The notes below the pieces were generated by a model. That model was not told the origin of the DNA. It made no database searches and saw nothing but the letters and a program-made list of their open reading frames with translations. A stretch of DNA of 64,000 nt. It comes from Dreissena polymorpha. Its lineage: Eukaryota; Mollusca; Bivalvia; Myida; Dreissenidae. Shown piece after piece: positions 22,578 through 33,471 of this stretch. The first letter of the stretch is position 1, and each line of letters opens with the position of its first letter. The DNA lies in the NCBI RefSeq assembly GCF_020536995.1, contig NC_068357.1, positions 148,787,709 through 148,851,708 on the forward strand, read 5' to 3'. A program made the position numbers and the translations under genes.

Positions 22578-22806
22578 CGGGAGGCGGAAAACGACAACGG
22601 GCGAGGCATGGTATGGTATTGCGCAATGGGGGGTTAGAGGGTTAAGGTTAGGGTTTGGGTTAGTGTTAGGGGTCGGGTTAGGGTTTGGGTTCGCCTAAAC
22701 CCAACCCTAACCCTAACCCGACCCCTAACCCTAACCCTAACCCTAACCCTTTTTGGGGGTTATCACCACTGACCATGCCTCGCCCGTTGTAGTTTTCCAC
22801 CTCCCG
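22578..22806. mobile_element. palindromic element with telomere-like arms
   Basis: The outer ends CGGGAGGCGGAAAACGACAA... and ...GTTGTAGTTTTCCACCTCCC are inverted repeats carrying the shared ACGGGCGAGGCATGGT block. Inside, G-rich TTAGGG-like repeats on the left face CCCTAA repeats on the right. It has no coding capacity. Confidence 0.8.
22631..22750. repeat. inverted (TTAGGG)n / (CCCTAA)n tract
   Basis: On the left are GGGTTAGAGGGTTAAGGTTA and GGGTTTGGGTTAG variants. On the right are four to five exact CCCTAA units plus variants such as CCCGACC. The two arms face each other at about 22693. Confidence 0.85.
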
Positions 22807-23480
22807 TGAACGACACACCATGGACTCTCACAAATAATTGGAAGATCAATCTCGGATTACACAAGATCTTTGGCTGAAACCGTTTTGGCTTTGGGCGTAG
22901 CCCCAAGGCCATAGTTATGATACAAATTTCTGAGACAGTCAGAATTTGCTGGCTACCTAAACCCACATTCCCAAAACTCCGGTTTACCCCTTAATTCATG
23001 CGCAATAAAAGTTCTTCGCAGATCTCAATAATCCGCCTTGTAAATACAGAAACATCACTATAATACATCACCGTGTCATAAAAGTTGTAAAAAAACAAAA
23101 TTGCTAAGCATTGGCTACGACATAGTTTTTATTATTGCATATTCATGCGAGAATAAGTTCCTCTCTCGACGGTTTAGGCCGAAAAGATACGAGTGTCTAC
23201 GGAGACAGTAAGAAGAATTTTGTTCTGATATTTTTTTTAAGACATTATATTCGGTATTTATAAACATATTTCAAGATATTGTTATTTTATTTTGCGTTAA
23301 GGCGACATTAAAGAAAAAAGAAAATGAAAAAACAACAACAAATATTATTGATCATTCTCGGAAATATACGAAGTTACCAGATATGATATTTCACTGCGCA
23401 GATCGTGCGCGCAAATCGAGCATGAAAAGTTCTACGTGAGACAACGTTAACAATATGTAAACCGTTCTTTATCAGGGTAA
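22807..23480. other. no gene seen
   Basis: AT-rich intergenic or intronic DNA without recognisable features. Confidence 0.5.
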
Positions 23481-24196
23481 AGGCCCAGTCTCACTATGAT
23501 GCCGGCGGAGCCCCGTTGCGTGATCCGGGATCTACCCGGATTAAGCGGGGCTCCATCGGGGACGACCGGCAGAAACCGGGGCACCACAGTATGAAAATGT
23601 TTAATACCTCCTGGATGAACCGGGCGTCACCGGGAAGGACCGGCCACGACCGGTGCGGCACCGGGAACAACCGGAACGGCACCGGGAACAACCGGGACGG
23701 CATCGTAGCTCCATCGGGGCCTTTACAGACCCCGGCAAGGCTACGGAAAGCCTACGGTGGAGTCCCGTTCGCGGCCGTTAGAGTCCCGGTATAGCTACGG
23801 TACCGTTGCTCTGCTGGTACGCCTTCGGCATTCACCGTGGCATTACCGGTGACGACAGGGGTGAAACCGGGGCGTTGCCGTAGCTCTGCCGGGCTCTTAT
23901 GCCGGTATGGCCCCGGTGAGTGCCGGCGGTGTTACGGTATACCAGAGCTCTGCCGGGACGCTGCCGGCTTTCACTGGGGCTCAACCGGGGCACTACCTGC
24001 GACAACCTTCACCGGGATAAACCGTAGCTAGTCCGGGTTGACCGGGACTCTGCCGGGCTGTTGACCGGCTATAACCGGGGCGGCACCGGGAATTAGTGTG
24101 ACTGCTTAATTTTTTTTCTACAAATCATCCCGGTCGACCGGCGTTAGCAAACCGGGATGAACCGGGGCTCTACCAGCAAAAGTGAGACTTGGGCTT
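23481..24196. mobile_element. CCGGG-rich TIR element
   Basis: The ends AGGCCCAGTCTCACT and AGTGAGACTTGGGCTT are imperfect inverted repeats, and inner parts (GGAGCCCCG / CGGGGCTC) continue the symmetry. The body is strongly GC-rich and built of short degenerate units such as CACCGGGAACAACCGG and GACCGG, in an otherwise AT-rich region. The 92-codon and 69-codon frames inside come from the repeats and are not called genes. Confidence 0.75.
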
Positions 24197-24795
24197 AAGT
24201 GGATTTGTTTTTGTATACACATTACAAAGGAAGTATGAGTGTTTTCCTGATCTGTTAACTATGAGATAGAAAGTGATTTATTTGACGCCAACAATAACAG
24301 TTTTTTGCGGCCATGTTGTTGTTGTTGTATATCTTCACCGCCTATGCAGACGAACCACTACCAGAGTTGAACAAAAGTTTATCGTTCCCACAACCAGTAT
24401 CGTCTTGTCCTCCACCGTCTATGTACACTGTAGTAAATACACAAATAATGTCTTTTCTTACAGTTTTTATCTGATCTTCTGCACTCAACCGTTAGGGTCA
24501 ATCCGTATAAATTCGGACAAACGGAGAAATTCGGACAAAACATCCTAAATGCATTTTACGTCACACTAAATCTAGCCCCAGGCCTTTAGCGCCTACAGCG
24601 CTTTGATTCACAAGTGTTGCCATGAAGATCTTTGCAACGCAAACTGCGGTATGAATAATGTGAACAAGTTGTTAGTAGTCTCTTTTGTTATACCGTGAAA
24701 CTGTTTATTATGATTTATATATTTGTTTATTGATCGACTGATTTGTTAAAAGACTTAATGATATTTTAATCGATTGAGTTTAATTAATTCATTTA
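24197..24795. other. no gene seen
   Basis: A 91-codon open frame at 24273-24548 has no domain or splice support, and I leave it uncalled. Confidence 0.45.
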
Positions 24796-24799
24796 TATA

Positions 24800-25245
24800 G
24801 TTAACCTCCATCCCTCCGCCAATTCCCTCCCGCACTTTCTCCCTCACTTAATCACTCACCTACTCACGTACACACTCACTTATTAACTAACTCACGTACG
24901 CAGGTACATACTCACTTAATTACTCACGCACGCAGCTACACACTCACTCACTCAATCATTATCTCTAACTGACTCGCTTTCTCACTCACACGCTCTCTCG
25001 CTTACTTACAAACTCACTTACTCACTTACTCGTTATCTTACTCACTCACTATGTCACTCATATAAACATCCGCACACACCCAACGACACTCATCAGTCCA
25101 TCCACCCATCCGCCGACTCACTCACTCACTCACTCACTCATTCAACCGTTCGCTAATTTACTCACTCAACCACTCAAATACTCACTCACTCAATCAGTCA
25201 GTCAATAACTTGCACCGTCGCTCACTCACTAGCTCACTCTCTCAC
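24800..25245. repeat. degenerate (CACT)n microsatellite
   Basis: Long pyrimidine-rich tract of CTCACTCACT-type tetranucleotide repeats with many substitutions. Confidence 0.9.
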
Positions 25246-25394
25246 TTATTTACCAATTAATGTTATTAATGTATTTCTACTTTAAAAAATCATACAACAA
25301 AATTTAAATTTGAGATGAGAAGAAAAATGATATTGCACATGTTTTACTTTAGAGTTGAAGTTAATGTATAACCTTTATATACTCAGGTAGTTAA

Positions 25395-25503
25395 CATCCT
25401 AATGTATGCGCGTCTAATCCCTGCGTTTGTGGGATATGTTTGAACAACAGTACAGGTTATGCATGCGTGTGCGATTCATCTTACAATGGCCACAACTGCT
25501 CTG
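25395..25503 (+). CDS. EGF-like domain exon, possibly broken
   Basis: The frame reads VCASNPCVCGICLNNSTGY, then ACVCDSSYNGHNCSG, matching CxxNPCxxGxC...YxCxCxxxYxGxxC with one extra cysteine. It ends TCTG|gtaaat in phase 1, typical of EGF exons. The acceptor ACTCAG at 25386 would place an in-frame TAA (25392-25394) just inside the exon, so either another acceptor is used or the exon is a pseudoexon. It lies between the LU/FReD exons and the Ig gene on the same strand, but its parent gene is unknown. Confidence 0.55.
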
Positions 25504-27267
25504 GTAAATCGTTGTTAAAATACAGCTCTTTTTTCTCTTTGCTTAGTTTATTTTCACACTGTTTTTTTTTCGCACTAACGTCCATTTGTTGTGTTGCTCT
25601 TCAACATTTAAATTATATGTTTTATTTATTAAAAGCCAGTTAGCATAGAAGTTCTATAGATAGCTACAATAGCGTCAAACAGGATCTATCGCGCAAAAAC
25701 ACCTTACTGGAAACACTTCTTAAACATTTTAAATAAAGCTAAATTAACTTACATCAACCTGTTTTTATTTATATTTTATTTTAAACGTGGCTAAATGAAA
25801 TAAGAACAATGGAATAATTTTTTGGTTTCGGTAGATACCGATTTTAACACCCTAATTATTAGATTAACAATACTTTCACGTGTGGCCTTGTGATTGTTAT
25901 GCTAAAACATTTATTAAAATCGAAAATCTATAGAATCAAATACATTTTCTTTTTATTTAATACTTTTTCAGTTGGTTACATTTCAATAAAGTGACACGGG
26001 AAGCACTATAATGTCATGACGTCAAAATACGCCATATTAACATAAACCAGTGCACAGAGCAAATAAATAACAAAATTGCCGTTACAAAATGGCACCTCTT
26101 TGTTATTACATCTTTTTATCAAATAATTTGTCTTGTTGAATCTGATTTTATTTTACTAAAAATGATGACTTTAACGTTGATTCCGAGTAAAATGACCTAC
26201 CTCCTAACATCGACTGATATAACAACTTCATGTTCAACTGATATAACAAATATATCAGCGATATATCAGGCAGATATCAATGTAGCGGAATGATAAAGAA
26301 TTATAATTTATTTGTGAGAAAGTCCATGACCTTCGCTGACGATTTGTTCATTCGCTGGTTTGAAGATAGTAATACAATATGTAGTAGCTATCTAATTCAC
26401 TAGTTATTATTACAAGAATGTGATAACGATAACGTACTATATTATTCAAATAGGACGTGTGCGAAGTTTCAAAGTCACAAGTGTAAACGTTTATCAACAT
26501 ATGATCGATTTCATATCAAGTGTATAAATGTTCGGATAAAATAAAATCGATCAACATAAGCTTGTCAAGTCCTGATTCGTGTTTTTATAGATCAATTAGA
26601 AAAAATGTAAACTTGTTATAAATATCACAAACAAATAAAAATGACTTGTATACATAACATTATTTGTAAACAAAAGTTAACATAAAGTATCGGCGGTTTC
26701 AATGGTTTCTGCCACTATGCATGTAGAGATTGAAATTCAATACTTGATTACATGTTTTGCTTAGTCGTTAAAACACGTCGCTGTCTTGAGAGACGAGGAA
26801 CACATACTTATGTTATAAATTGGCTCAAACATATTTAGTTTTTGGTGATCATTAACTTATGGTTTCGACGCGTAAGCTGGTTTTATAAGCAAAAACTTGG
26901 CAAGGTAAGACCGACAAATCTGCCAGCCGAAACGACACATTGAGTCCATTTGTTTGCGCTTCCGATTGTTGGCGACCTTCACCACGCCCCCCCCCTCCCC
27001 CCCCCGCCATCGAACCAGAACAACTACGTCGACAAGTTTATACCAGCCAGCTTGAAACCACGAAACACACATTTCTTGTTCTTTCCCACATGTTTGCGTA
27101 TTGGCGCCCCTGATTTAACGCATACAGAAGGAAGCAACACATTAAAAATGAATTTCGTTCACGTACGAGAGATAACGCATAACACTTTTGATCCAGAGAT
27201 CAAACTTATTTTTATATTATGTTCTTGTTATGTATATAGTACTCACTAACCCTGTGATGGGCAATTC
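25504..27267. other. AT-rich DNA, no gene seen
   Basis: Only simple-sequence features stand out, including C-rich runs at 26984-27006. The 71- and 99-codon frames across that C run have no support. Confidence 0.5.
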
Positions 27268-27279
27268 AAATCGTTGACA

Positions 27280-27486
27280 TTGCAGGTCGCTGTGGTGTAA
27301 TGGATATGGTGTCCGCCTAGCGACCGGGAGGTCACGGGTTCGATCCCCACCCTGGGAGCGTTCTTTAGATCTTCCCCAAAGACACCAAGTACTGGTTCTA
27401 GGCCCAGGAAACGGACTCGAGAGCGTTTATATAAGCCTTAGGCTTTCGATGCAATCGAGCTAAAATAAATAGGTTTAAACTAAACT
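27280..27486 (+). mobile_element. intact-looking tRNA-derived SINE with 12-bp TSD
   Basis: The tRNA-like head GGTGTAATGGATATGGTGTC has its B box in GGGTTCGATCCCC. The tail GGCCCAGGAAACGGACTCGA, AAGCCTTAGGCTTTCGATGC, AATAAATAGGTTTAAAC is the best preserved of the four SINEs here. A perfect 12-base target duplication AAATCGTTGACA flanks it at 27268-27279 and 27487-27498, so it is a young insertion. Confidence 0.92.
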
Positions 27487-27907
27487 AAATCGTTGACAAA
27501 TATATTAAGAAATCATAACATGTGAGTATTTGTGTGGTCTTCGCTGCTCAATTCACCATTAGTACGTCGTCTAGTAGCTGTTACTACATGTACAGTGTAT
27601 AGTAGATATCTCATTTCTCAAGTTATATCATATGATCGTGATAATGGCTTCTTAAGTTCACAAGGGATGGTTTTGATTAATCTGATATTAAGTACTTTGC
27701 CCAACTCTTTATCTAATAGTACAAGTATGCGATTAACAATTGTGTCTCATTAATTGTATTCTGTTAGATCAGTAGAGTGCATTGACGAAAAATCAAGTTA
27801 TTTAGTTTGGTTTTGCTGACGATAATTGGAAAATATTCATGTAAGTCTATTTTTTACTACAATGGAAATCTTCATATAAATAAAGTTACGACACATGTTT
27901 GACGTTT

Positions 27908-28025
27908 TGCATAATAATAATGATGATAATAATAATAATATGTTATTATTATTATTTTTATAATTATTTTTGTATTATATTATTATTATTAGTATTCTTA
28001 TTTTATTATTATTATTAGTAGTAGC

Positions 28026-28056
<31 letters not shown>

Positions 28057-28059
28057 TTT

Positions 28060-28105
<46 letters not shown>

Positions 28106-28130
28106 CAGTAGTAGTAGTAGTAGTAGTATA

Positions 28131-28160
<30 letters not shown>
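27908..28160. repeat. trinucleotide repeats (TAT)n and (GTA)n
   Basis: Runs of AAT/TAT are followed by about 35 GTA/GCA units at 28018-28130 and more TTA. The 83-codon Asn/Thr frame on the minus strand is a by-product. Confidence 0.95.
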
Positions 28161-28164
<4 letters not shown>

Positions 28165-28589
28165 CGTTTTAAGTATCCATGGTGAGGAATTTGCATCATG
28201 GTATGCATCAATCTAAGTATAGACAATGAAATTTTAAGAGCATGATGGATTTGTTATATGAATCATGTTTGAAAAGCAAAAATCCTACGTATATATTATC
28301 AATAGAGCGCGCACAAAATTAAATGTTTAGATGTACAAAATGCTAAAAATTCCGAACACAAGTTCAATTGATGTATATCATATACTTATTTTACAGAAAA
28401 CGATTGAAATATAGTTAATTATACTATGAACATTTTCATTTTCACAACGCTATCAAGATAAGTACTACTTGAACCAAATATAACATTTACAAATAATGAA
28501 AAATACCAATAGCAATAAAAACACATATAATTCCTTAAACACAGAATCTCTTGAAAACAAACCTCGTTTGTTCATTTCGTACCTGATGC

Positions 28590-28975
28590 AACCCAAGACT
28601 CAACATTACGTCGTTAAGTGATTGCATAATGAGCGAATGCGATATCAGTGCGTACCTAATGCACGAACTCATCCGCGTTAATATAGTATTTTTTATCGGA
28701 TGCACGCAAGCTGGTCATCACGTGTCCGAATGAAACCGCCGTTTGTTCCTGCCTTGCTCACCGCGACTCGGCTTGCTGAAACGCACATGCATAATAATAA
28801 CGTGAGCACTATGAGCGAATGCGCCATCGATGCGTTTCTGCTGCAACACAAGACTCAACATTACGTTGTACGCGATTGTATTATGAGCGAATGCGCTGTA
28901 ATCGCGTATCAGCTGCTTCACATCACTCGATATTACGTCGTTACGTGATTGCATTATGAGCGCATGCGCTAGCAT
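28590..28975 (-). repeat. diverged inverted copies of the 73-bp repeat
   Basis: Phrases ACATTACGTCGTTAAGTGAT, TTATGAGCGAATGCG and GCGTATCAGCTGC are the reverse complement of the unit tandemly repeated at 30673-31093. Four or five diverged units are visible. Confidence 0.75.
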
Positions 28976-28984
28976 TGCAAGCAA

Positions 28985-29950
28985 ATAAAGAAAGTCCGGA
29001 AACTATGCGGAGAGAAAATCTTGTCCTTATCCACTTTTTTGAACCGTGACGCTTAAATCGAATACCACACACACACACACACACACACACAATTTTAGTG
29101 TACAAGTGTCGTTCGTTTCTTAAATTTATTAAAATGATGAGGGGAAAGGTTTTAAAATGTATCAGCATACAAAGAAATAAAGTATATCTATAAACTATTT
29201 TTACCTATCAAGTAAGCGATATTTCCCTAAACAAACGACAAAAACAGGGTGTAAAAAACGTAATTATGTTTCATCCACATTACCACAAATAGCTATACTG
29301 CCTTAAGCATCTGAAGACTGAAATATGACTACATTGAAGATATGTAAGGGGATAAGGTCTGCTGCATCCACATAACGTAAATCAAACTATTGAAGTATTT
29401 TATGAAACACACATTCAAGGAAGTTGTGAGAAACTCTCCCGAAAGAGACATTCATGTCCTTATCCACTATTATTACAACAGTTATAAACATAAAGCCACC
29501 ATCAATGCTTAGGAACAGGCGCTTAAAAGCATAAGTTGTTTAAACCGATTCGAGGGTGGAGCCAAACCTAACACTTACATCAGAAAAAAAAAACGCTAAT
29601 CTCAAACAACGTTTATCAAATGCAGACAGAACATGAAAACATGAATGTCACAAGGTGACGCGTGAATCGAATTCTAAACACAATATTTAAGTGTTATAAG
29701 ACCGTTATTATCAACATTCTATTAAATCAATTAGGTGGGGGGTATGTTTTAAAGTTATTAGCATAAACAAGCATGGTTCATTTATCAAATATACGAAACT
29801 ATAAAGTTAATGATTTATTTACAGAACATTGTAAAAAAACTAGATGTACGGATTATCGTAAATATGTTTCATCCACGTACCAAAAACTAGCTCTACCCCC
29901 TACATCCTTTGACAACTGAAATATGACAACGTTGAAGAAATAACATTTAA
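28985..29950. repeat. duplicated segment (two diverged copies)
   Basis: The blocks TGTCCTTATCCACT (29020, 29456), GTGACGCxTxAATCGAAT (29047, 29657) and TTTCATCCACxTACCA with CTGAAATATGAC (29268, 29868) recur in the same order, so the upstream flank of the signal-peptide exon at 30026 is a local duplication. A (CA)n run at 29066-29090 lies in copy 1 only. Confidence 0.6.
29066..29090. repeat. (CA)n microsatellite
   Basis: About 12 uninterrupted CA units. Confidence 0.95.
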
Positions 29951-30025
29951 AATTAATGCATATATTTTTACACAACTTCTGCATAATTGTCATTCTGTCG
30001 GTAAATTTAGTGTTTACTTTTGCAG

Positions 30026-30107
30026 GAGAACAACGGTATGTCTGCACATACCACGTTGAAGCAACTGCTGGTTGTCTTTGTCCTATCAACAACTCAGGGG
30101 CTATCAG
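30026..30107 (+). CDS. signal-peptide exon of the Ig-array gene
   Basis: TACTTTTGCAG precedes a short leader and ATG at 30038. The frame reads MSAHTTLKQLLVVFVLSTTQ, then GLS, a standard signal peptide, and ends TCAG|gtatga in phase 1. All four Ig exons downstream accept phase 1, and the junction codon G|CT gives Ala before the mature domain. The acceptor upstream implies a 5' UTR exon further left. The 2.7-kb intron that follows holds a SINE, the 73-bp tandem repeat, a 1.2-kb foldback and a MITE. Linking it to the Ig exons is inference from strand, order and phase. Confidence 0.75.
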
Positions 30108-30193
30108 GTATGATAAAAACTATTTATGATGATCGTGTTCGAGGAGTTTAAGTCTCAAATGCGACAAAGCTTTAAAAAGGCCGTTTTCAATCG

Positions 30194-30386
30194 GTCGCTT
30201 TGTTGTAATGGATATGGTGTCCGTCTAGTAACCGGGGGCTCACGGATCGATCCCTACTTTCGGAGCGTTCTTTAGAACCCCAAAAATACCAAAAACTTGT
30301 TCTAGACCCAGGAAAAAAAAGGACCCGAGAGCGTTTCAATAAGCCTGGGGCTTTTGATAATATCGAGTAAAAATAAACATATTTGA
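30194..30386 (+). mobile_element. older copy of the 27280-type SINE
   Basis: GTCGCTTTGTTGTAATGGAT, GGTGTCCGTCTAGTAACCGG and a decayed B box are followed by CCCAGGAAAAAAAAGGACCC and the AATAAACATATTTGAA tail. It matches 27280-27486 with many changes and lies in the first coding intron of the Ig gene. Confidence 0.85.
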
Positions 30387-30672
30387 ATTAAGACGGTGAA
30401 CCCAGCTAAAATAGTTTTCATTTTAATATTGTGTTTTATTTTTGTTAGCATCCTGTATTGCGTACAACTAACTGATGTTAACAAGAGAGTGTCTCCTGAT
30501 AATGTTTCTAGAGTATTATTTCGTGTGCGTCGTAAATAACCTTTTCAAATGTCCCTTAAAGTTCCAAAAAGCTCAAAATACAATATTTTTCGAAGACCCC
30601 ATTTTTCTTTTATCTTTTTGCCGTATAATTGCCATCACGATCGCTCAACCCATGTTGGTCCATAAATTCATA

Positions 30673-31093
30673 TGTCGAGTCTTGTGATGCAGCAGATACG
30701 CAATGATAGCGCATTTGCTCATAATACAATCACGTAACGACGTAATGTCGAGTCCTGTGATGCAGCAGATACGCAATGATAGCGCATTCGCTCATAATAC
30801 AATCACTTAACGACGTAATGCCGAGTCCTGTGATGCAGCAGATACGCAATGATAGCGCATTCGCTCATAATACAATCACTTAACGACGTAATGTCGAGTC
30901 CTGTGATGCAGCAGATACGCAATGATAGCGCATTCGCTTATAATACAATGACGTAACGATTCAATGTCATGTCCAGTGTTGCAGAAGATACGCAATGATA
31001 GCCTATTCGCTCATAATACAATCACGTAACGACGTAATGGTGAGTCTTGTGTTGCAGCCGATACGCAATGATAGCGCATTCGCTCATAATACA
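30673..31093 (+). repeat. 73-bp tandem repeat, about 5.7 units
   Basis: Units start near 30674, 30747, 30820, 30893, 30966 and 31039, exactly 73 bases apart, with few differences (GTCGAGTCCTGTGATGCAGC ... ACGTAAT). Inverted relatives lie at 28590-28975. Confidence 0.93.
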
Positions 31094-31198
31094 GTTATTT
31101 ATTGGAGTGCTTAATTGCTCAATTTATTGTATCGTAAAGTACACGCAAATAGTGTATACAAACGCATACAATTCAAACTGTAGAGAGCACATAGAATC

Positions 31199-32371
31199 CT
31201 TTAACACGGTGTAGATGCATATCGGTGGCCTCTCTGTCAAAATGCTGCCTCTCTGTTTATTCTTGGCTGCCTCTCTGTTATAAACATGAAAAATGGATGA
31301 TCGTAATTCACAAAACAGATAAGAAAATCTAAAATTAAAACCCGTAAACACATTTTTGCATAAAAAGAGGTGGTCCATGAGTTGAAGCATATATCCAGCT
31401 ACAGGTTCACAGTATTCCGCAGGTCCAAACACTTATCACAAACTCTATCGAAGATGGAATGATGACGAGGGTGGTGGAACAATCGTGCATACATGCCACT
31501 TTGATGACTTTTTAACATAGCTTTTCCGTAATATGTCAAAAATCTTATATCATTGATAACATCTTTATGATCAAAACTTTACGTTCAATGTACGCTATAT
31601 AGTAATTATCGTAAATTTTACTTAAAAAATGCCTACTTTCCCTTTCGTTGTGGCAAGGAAAGCCTCTCGATCGGCTCACTTTTCTGGCACGGGAAGCCTA
31701 GTCGTCGATTAACATTGTTATTTTTGTAAATAAAATGAGTTTAACACTTGTTAAAAGTATTGATAGTAAAAACTTAAATGTCAGAATATTGGATGTAAAT
31801 ATCAAAGGCGAAAGGGGACTTTTAACGTAATTATTTGGACTAACGCTATCGGCTACATATAATCGACGAATAGGCTTCCCGTGCCAGAAAAGTGAGCCAA
31901 TCGAGAGGCTTTCCGTGCCACAACGAAAGCGAAAGTAGGCATTTTTTAAGCAAAATTGACAAAAATTACTATATAGCGCGCATTGAACGTAAAGTTTTGA
32001 TCATAAAGATGATATCAATGACATTATATATTTGACATAATATAGAAAAGCTATGTTAACAGTCATCAAAGTGGCATGTATGCACGATTGTTCCACCACC
32101 CTCGTCATCATTCCATCTTCGATAGAGTTTGTGATAAGTGTTTGGACTTGCGGAATACTGTGAACCTGTAGCTGGATATATACTTCAACTCATGGACCAC
32201 CTCTTTTTATGCACAAATGTGCTTACGGGTTTTAATTTTAGATTTTCTTATCTGTTTTGTGAATTACGATCATCCATTTTCATGTTTATAACAGAGAGGT
32301 AGCCGAGAATGAACAGAGAGTCAGCATTTTGACAGAGAGGCCACCGATATGCATCTTCACCGTGTTTAAAG
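31199..32371. mobile_element. 1.17-kb foldback element with about 510-bp arms
   Basis: The left arm (31199-31711) and right arm (about 31861-32371) are reverse complements at high identity, separated by a loop of about 150 bases. Paired landmarks are CGGTGGCCTCTCTGTCAAAA with its complement near 32330, and GCACGGGAAGCCTA with TAGGCTTCCCGTGC. There is no coding frame of note. It lies wholly within the first coding intron of the Ig gene and touches the next MITE directly. Confidence 0.9.
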
Positions 32372-32818
32372 CCCCATTAACATTCAAAATCAACGAATAT
32401 TTCGTAAAATATTTCGTAAAATAATATTAAACCATAAAAAATCAGTGTTCCTTAGGGAAATAGCCAAACTTTCAACGCTAGATGTGGTCTGGTAAGATAG
32501 ATTTAACATGATACAAATTGCTCATTTTTATTTGTGTTGTGGTACAATATTTTCCATTTTAATTTTCCGCAAGGATATATATTCATACGACACTCACACA
32601 CTAACATGGTACATTAACATGTGTTGACTATATTATGCCACAAAAAGTAAATCAAAAAGAGCATTTTGTATCTTGTTGAATCTATGTTACCAGACCTCAT
32701 TCAGCGTTTAAACTTTGGCTATTGCTACAAGGAACACTAATTTTTCGAGGGTTTACTTATTTTTTTATATAAATATTTTACGAACTATTCGTTGATTTTG
32801 AGTGTAAATGGGGGTTAA
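32372..32818. mobile_element. palindromic MITE of the Ig-array family, copy 1
   Basis: The ends GCCCCATTAACATTCAAAAT and GATTTTGAGTGTAAATGGGG are inverted repeats, and the arms continue through TGGTCTGGTAAGATAGATTT / AATCTATGTTACCAGACC. Related copies follow in the introns between the Ig exons. Confidence 0.85.
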
Positions 32819-32855
32819 AAAAAACTATTTCATTGCATTTTTTACCATCATTCAG

Positions 32856-33167
32856 CTGCGCAAGAAGTGACCCTTTATGCAGACACGACAGACGTGTCTG
32901 CTGGTCACCCACTACATCTGACCTGTAACCATGACTACTACCACGTCGTCTCGTGGTGGCTAAATGGAGAAATAGCTCTGACAGCGCAAGTAAACGGAGA
33001 TGAATGCATCAATAGCCCAACGGATCCGGATTATCTGGCCGACTGTACTTGTGAAAACTCAGTGCACACATGTAAACTTGAGCACTTGTCCTGGTCTAAC
33101 GTTGGTGACCAATGGGCATGCTCTATTGGAAGTATGAAAAGTAACATTCTGACATTAACATTGCCAG
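32856..33167 (+). CDS. Ig-like domain exon 1
   Basis: After CATCATTCAG the exon opens in phase 1 (CT) and reads AQEVTLYADTTDVSAG, with the B-strand Cys in LHLTC, the core VSWWLNGE, and the F-strand Cys in NVGDQWACSI. It ends KSNILTLTLP|G at CCAG|gtattt, again phase 1. Four more cysteines (in GDEC, ADC, TC, HTC) give six in all, so three disulfides are likely. At 104 codons it is five codons shorter than the other three, the gap falling in the F-G loop. It is an extracellular recognition-type domain; ligand unknown. Without splicing the frame runs to 33280, which is intron. Confidence 0.88.
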
Positions 33168-33309
33168 GTATTTATGACACCATATTTAGTTATACATTTA
33201 TATGTGATTTTAAAAACATTTGTTCGTTTACATCTAGCAAGCACAACATATATGTCAATTCATTTTCTGCATATGATTGACAATGACGCAAACATATGTC
33301 ATACACTCG

Positions 33310-33368
33310 CAACCCCTTAAACCGGACATTCCCTGTATCATCATGAAAGTCCGGTTTAGAGGGGATTC
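33310..33368. repeat. intronic inverted repeat, unit 1
   Basis: AACCCCTTAAACCGGAC pairs with GTCCGGTTTAGAGGGG. The same hairpin follows Ig exons 2 and 3 and is part of the duplicated unit. Confidence 0.75.
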
Positions 33369-33471
33369 CGATCTAGACGTGAAGTATTGTAACCAAGTAA
33401 ATATTGAATATCTAAATGGTTAACGATTGAAACACACATATCTACGAGTTAAAGTTTCTATGATTGTTTTT

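Noticed and set aside
22631-22750. True chromosome-fusion point or internal telomere
   Set aside because: The telomeric repeats sit inside a further inverted repeat of non-telomeric sequence, which fits a mobile foldback better than a fusion. Not excluded, but not my call.
23494-23794. Two overlapping frames of 69 and 92 codons in the GC-rich block
   Set aside because: They follow the CCGGG repeat units on both strands and have no domain or splice support.
27975-28226. Asn/Thr-rich protein on the minus strand
   Set aside because: Purely a translation of (TAT)n and (GTA)n microsatellites.
30673-31093. CRISPR-like array
   Set aside because: The whole 73-base unit is repeated with no unique spacers, and the host is a eukaryote.
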